Source of the DNA: Acidobacteriota bacterium
Lineage (GTDB): Bacteria; Acidobacteriota; Aminicenantia; Aminicenantales; Aminicenantaceae
NCBI GenBank assembly: GCA_030609975.1
Contig: JAUWSR010000045.1
Span: 1 to 16,121 of the forward strand
Reading direction: 5' to 3'
DNA length: 16,121 nucleotides
The notes under the pieces were generated by a model. That model saw only the letters and a program-made list of their open reading frames with translations. It made no database searches and was not told the DNA's origin. The first letter of the stretch is position 1, and the number at the start of each line of letters is the position of its first letter. Both the position numbers and the translations under genes were made by a program. Shown here one piece after another: positions 14,301-16,121 of this stretch.

Positions 14301-14453
14301 GCTGAGAAGATTCCCATGCCGGATTATATGGCCGAGCAGATGCCGGACATGATGCCCAAAGTGATGAACAATCTCATGCCCAAGATGCTGCCGGATGTGG
14401 TGCCATTAGTTATTCCTTCAATGATCGCTCATCTCTGCGGCCGGGCAGCCTAA
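11367..14453 (+). CDS. Fused FAD-linked oxidase / 4Fe-4S ferredoxin / CCG-domain oxidoreductase with Met-rich tail
   Basis: This is a 1028-residue protein, starting at ATG 11367 after GAGGAGA at 6 nt; a TTG at 11352 lies within that ribosome site and is rejected. Residues about 25-490 form a PCMH-type FAD domain and FAD-oxidase C-domain: AVVQPQNEAELAKLIKWAAE, LVPRGKGSSGYGG, VTVEPGITWEQLD and SAGGWMAQGGAGLGS. Two 4Fe-4S sites follow, with C512/C515/C518/C522 and C563/C566/C569/C573. Two CCG (HdrD/GlpC-type) domains follow, with C649, CCG at 682-684 and CPAC at 719-722, then C777, CCG at 813-815 and CPCC at 850-853. This build is known in D-lactate, glycolate or glycerol-3-phosphate oxidoreductase families, where electrons pass from substrate via FAD to FeS centres. 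The substrate and acceptor are not readable here. Residues 902-1028 are a Met/Pro-rich tail that does not resemble those families. It has no signal peptide and is probably cytoplasmic, perhaps membrane-associated through the tail. Confidence 0.92.
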   Translation: MAKLSGKDRDWLEDNFGERANFNPTERMLYGHDIAAMPSLFKPLVGKTIPDAVVQPQNEAELAKLIKWAAEKQIPLVPRGKGSSGYGGIIPTRKGIVVDFYRMKDVISVDKERETVTVEPGITWEQLDKKLAPEGLTLRLYPTSYPSSSAGGWMAQGGAGLGSYEYGWFAENVESARIVLPNGDIKDVSGDELDMVADAEGTTGFISRITVRLMKYSDIGVVAFACPDAHAISRIFQKLIDEKLPIWSLVFINPRMAEMKNRSPVMMHMGHPVEEKVILPAAYIAILAFREQDRDDVTGKLPDIIKKCEGEILSQKIADHEWENRFKLMVVKRLGPSLVPAEVVIPLDKLGVVMEEIEDKVNQPVVKEGVIIKEGQDGKPEVVILGFIPSDQRKFSYNFVFGLVLTIMKIAKRHGGRPYSTGLYFTGELENIMGKERSAKLRAFKKQVDPKKVLNPDKVVKKNRVGWALSAANMFEPLVRPFGNTVITRVGEHFDKPVRGIPADVAWYAYGCSQCGYCLDECDQFFGRGWESQSPRGKWYWLREYMEGRVKWDQFMVDTFLVCTTCEFCNHRCSAALPIEPSWMKLRGKLVHEDKQMTFPPFEMMAAACENEGNIWAGYRKDRMKWFPEEMKAKHGPGVKSKNIYFTGCTASYVEHDIAQATVTLLDAAGIDFGHIGNKENCCGTPMLVAGKWELFEDILRKNIAAIKAAGADTVITSCPACDMMWRHTYREWAEKLGIEYDIQCKHYSELVSEKLKSGDFAFTHPIEKKVTWHDSCHIGRVSGVYEEPRDVIKAIPGVEFEDMAHNRDKGHCCGSVLTLLKEPPVAADIGESRLSEAVDIQADEVLSLCPCCEFQLRVSQDKKNVPVRVTDLAHFACKALGKVFEDPHPEVARQWAVFEAMIDLMTPQGFADLMSSMWPEMLDAMPLGMGKMMRGIGKMGFVGDAMFTLMKPIFPVLFPKLMPGMMPKVMDTMLDRVAEKIPMPDYMAEQMPDMMPKVMNNLMPKMLPDVVPLVIPSMIAHLCGRAA

Positions 14454-14602
14454 ATCATTCGGAAAAACTGCTGACAATTTATTGTTCACTACAGTGGTGA
14501 CGTTTAAATTTGATCAATTAGAGTAGTCTGATAATTACACGGAGACAGGGAATTTTAATATCATTGCCAACAGTTTTTCCCCTTCGAAGGAAAACTCCTT
14601 GT

Positions 14603-14673
14603 AGCTACAGCAATCTCAACCCGCTAATAATCCAGGAAGAGCTTTTAGCCATCTCAACCTGCAAATAATCCAG
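14603..14673 (+). repeat. Two tandem copies of a roughly 33-nt repeat
   Basis: Copy 1 is 14603-14635 and copy 2 is 14640-14673. Their shared core of 23 nt (14613-14635 and 14651-14673) begins ATCTCAACC and ends AATAATCCAG, with 21 of 23 bases identical and a 38-nt offset. The preceding AGCT..AGC is also partly shared. Two copies 4 nt apart are too few and too close for a CRISPR array. They could be a tandem duplication, binding sites or part of a dispersed repeat. Confidence 0.6.
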
Positions 14674-14715
14674 AGTTCGCAGTTTACTATATGAGCTACG
14701 AAGTCAGAATAACCG

Positions 14716-14745
14716 AAAAAAAAGGGCTCCTGGAGGAGCCCTTTT
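14716..14745 (-). terminator. Intrinsic terminator of the DUF4097 gene pair
   Basis: AAAAGGGCTCC (14720-14730) pairs perfectly with GGAGCCCTTTT (14735-14745) around TGGA. Read leftward, the GC-rich stem is followed by eight Ts (complement of 14723-14716), a textbook Rho-independent terminator 20 nt after the stop of the leftward gene. Read rightward it has four Ts and could also help end transcription of the oxidoreductase gene. Confidence 0.92.
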
Positions 14746-14765
14746 GTGTCACGGAGAGAGGGGGA

Positions 14766-15614
14766 TTATTTTTTACGGATGTAGATATTGCCATGCATGG
14801 TGCTGAAGCTGTATTCCACTCCACCGCCGTTAACAGTGCCGTAGATGGTCTTATCAAAAGAAACTCTGTACTTTCCGGTGTCTTCTTTGGTTTCCTTTTC
14901 AACTTTCTGGGGCGTGGGTTTGATGGCGACCTCATAATCGCTGTAGATATCTCCCATCATGGATTTCATTTTGAGATCGGCTTTAAGAGTTGCCGGGAAA
15001 GTGACATCCACATCACCGGCCATTGAGGTGAAGGACATGGGTTTGTCCGGCGATATCGTATCGAAGGTTACTGTAAGTGCCCCGGCCATGGAAGCGGCAA
15101 CCACGGAGCCTGAGATATCGGTGAGGGTCACCGGACCGGCGTTGTTTTGAATTTCATGATCTCCTTTGACTTTCTCAACGAAGATCCGCCCGCCCGCCAT
15201 TGCCGTCAGTTTGAGAGAGGTATTGAAGGGCACTTGGATATCGAGATCGACAGCCTGGCTCATGGCCTGGACTCTGATCCCTACCACATTGTCCTCTTCG
15301 GTGATGGTGAGGCCGGTCGCTGCAGAGCGTATCAACCGCATCCCTTTGGCTTTTTCGTTTTTTTCCTGATCCTGCTCTTCTTCCTGTTCCGAGAGCGCTG
15401 CGGTGCGCACTGTGGCTTCCACGATGACATTTTGTCCGCTGTAGCCTGTGACCGTGATGGTTCCCCGGAAGGCAGAGGCTTTAACCACCGCGGGTTGGGA
15501 GGGATCACTCAATGGGACGGTCGCCCTGTCAACGCCTGTTTCTTGACTGATTGCTGCTGCGCCTGCCAGAAACAGGAGTAGAGCTCCGATTGTTAAGATT
15601 TTTGTGATTTTCAT
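14766..15614 (-). CDS. Exported DUF4097-type beta-repeat protein
   Basis: This is a 282-residue protein starting at ATG 15614, with AAAAGGAG 8 nt upstream. An in-frame GTG at 15623 lies within that ribosome site and is rejected. The signal peptide MKITKILTIGALLLFLAGAA directs export, with likely cleavage near residue 21-22. The mature part has short repeating beta-strand units, visible in AMAGGRIFV, SMAGALTVTF, SMAGDVDVTF, SMMGDIYSDYEV and the final TMHGNIYIRKK. These are characteristic of the DUF4097/DUF4098 'putative adhesin' families, thought to form a right-handed beta-solenoid. A charged insert (SEQEEEQDQEKNEKAKG, about 75-91) interrupts the N-terminal part. The molecular role is unknown. 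It is the downstream member of a tandem pair, 18 nt after its paralogue, and ends at a strong terminator. Confidence 0.85.
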   Translation of the reverse strand: MKITKILTIGALLLFLAGAAAISQETGVDRATVPLSDPSQPAVVKASAFRGTITVTGYSGQNVIVEATVRTAALSEQEEEQDQEKNEKAKGMRLIRSAATGLTITEEDNVVGIRVQAMSQAVDLDIQVPFNTSLKLTAMAGGRIFVEKVKGDHEIQNNAGPVTLTDISGSVVAASMAGALTVTFDTISPDKPMSFTSMAGDVDVTFPATLKADLKMKSMMGDIYSDYEVAIKPTPQKVEKETKEDTGKYRVSFDKTIYGTVNGGGVEYSFSTMHGNIYIRKK

Positions 15615-15632
15615 TCTATACACTCCTTTTGG

Positions 15633-16121
15633 TTATTTTTTATTTATAAGGATATCGCCGTTAAAGGTATCCATCTTGACTTTCGGGCCGCCCTTTCCGG
15701 TCTGTACGCCCATGAAACGGCTGCCTTTATATACATATTTCCCATTCTTCCGTTCACCCTGTGTGGGTTCTAGTGGCAAATATGTGACAGGGAAATCGGA
15801 AAAGATATCCCCGTTGAAGGTCTTAAGGCGAAATTCTGCAGACAGATTCTCTTTAAAATAGACATCGAGGTCGCCGTTTATGGTCTTGAAGGAACAGTCG
15901 GAGGCGGGATTGCGCGTGAAAAACACCTTGACCTTCCCATTGACCGTATGAGCCGTTCCCGAACCTCCCATCTCCTCCAGCAGGATTTTACCGTTGACAT
16001 TCTTGACTTCAAAATCGCCTTGAACATTTGTGACGATGATGTCGCCTGCGGTGATGGTCTTGAGCAGGATTTGGCTCTGGTAGGGGACTTGGAGTTCGAA
16101 GTCATAGTGAACCTGATATCC
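15633..16121 (-). CDS. DUF4097-type beta-repeat protein, N-terminus beyond the window
   Basis: The frame is open from the right edge (first codons GYQVHYDFELQVPYQSQILL) to TAA at 15635-15633, giving 162 residues of the C-terminal part. ATG 15971 lies inside this frame and is not the true start, because the upstream codons continue the same repeat pattern. Repeat units include TITAGDIIVTNVQGDFEVKN, NGKILLEEM, TINGDLDVYF, TFNGDIFSDF and the end TFNGDILINKK, spaced like beta-solenoid rungs. The C-terminal layout (a DIFSDF or DIYSDY motif, a basic or charged loop, GK-Y, then a final GDI/GNIYI unit) matches the neighbour at 14766, so the two are tandem paralogues in one operon. The signal peptide would be in the missing part. 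Confidence 0.85.
   Translation of the reverse strand, partial: GYQVHYDFELQVPYQSQILLKTITAGDIIVTNVQGDFEVKNVNGKILLEEMGGSGTAHTVNGKVKVFFTRNPASDCSFKTINGDLDVYFKENLSAEFRLKTFNGDIFSDFPVTYLPLEPTQGERKNGKYVYKGSRFMGVQTGKGGPKVKMDTFNGDILINKK

Larger units (their letters stand above)
14454..14765. other. Convergent intergenic spacer with small palindromes, no gene seen
   Basis: This 312-bp spacer lies between the convergent oxidoreductase and DUF4097 genes. It holds TCACTACAGTGGTGA (14486-14500, near-palindromic), CCTTCGAAGG (14581-14590, a perfect 10-bp palindrome flanked by T and A runs), the two-copy repeat and the leftward terminator listed separately. I found no supported coding frame. The rightward gene has no obvious terminator directly after its stop; the CCTTCGAAGG hairpin lacks a following T-run. 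Confidence 0.6.

Noticed and set aside
14603..14673. Possible CRISPR remnant
   Set aside because: There are only two imperfect copies separated by 4 nt, no spacer-sized gaps and no cas genes.

Overview
The window looks like an ordinary chromosomal stretch of an uncultured, probably anaerobic, Gram-negative bacterium. Support for this comes from two lipoprotein signals, a core-LPS-type family 2 glycosyltransferase, a SPOR/NlpC-P60 wall hydrolase and a large FAD/4Fe-4S oxidoreductase with HdrD-like CCG domains. The gene mix would fit Aminicenantota/Acidobacteriota or a deltaproteobacterial lineage. That placement is an inference from family content only, as no rRNA or other phylogenetic marker beyond tsaD is present. 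No phage, IS element, CRISPR array, tRNA or rRNA was seen.

Layout. (1) 1-82 holds the start of a leftward gene cut by the window edge. It is divided from a rightward cluster by a divergent spacer with a large perfect palindrome. (2) 224-2666 (+) is a tightly packed set: an unknown protein with a hydrophobic segment, a helical-repeat lipoprotein, and mtnA (methylthioribose-1-phosphate isomerase). (3) 2906-3907 (+) is tsaD (tRNA t6A synthesis), probably with its own promoter, after a spacer with an unusual palindrome. (4) 3959-8119 (-) is a leftward cluster, convergent with tsaD: a polytopic GT-C-like membrane protein, an APH-like phosphotransferase broken by a frameshift, and a lipoprotein SPOR-NlpC/P60 hydrolase. 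(5) 8280-11258 (+) is a divergent operon with overlapping genes: a WaaE-like GT2, a GT1 started at TTG, and an enolase-superfamily enzyme of the N-succinylamino acid racemase/o-succinylbenzoate synthase type. (6) 11367-14453 (+) is a 1028-residue fused FAD oxidase/ferredoxin/CCG protein. It has a strong sigma-70 promoter and an odd Met/Pro-rich C-terminal tail with an internal repeat. (7) 14454-14765 is a spacer with a two-copy repeat and a clear leftward intrinsic terminator. (8) 14766-16121 (-) holds two tandem exported DUF4097-type proteins, the upstream one cut by the window edge.

Functionally, clusters 4 and 5 concern the cell envelope: surface glycan assembly, a small-molecule kinase-like enzyme now broken, and wall turnover. 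The mtnA and tsaD genes are housekeeping. The fused oxidoreductase most plausibly feeds electrons from a 2-hydroxy acid or similar substrate to a membrane or thiol acceptor, but its substrate cannot be read from sequence. I did not find a clear undescribed multi-gene system. The most interesting points are the Met-rich tail, the racemase/epimerase inside a glycosyltransferase operon, the atypical GT1 active site, and several intergenic palindromes and repeats.
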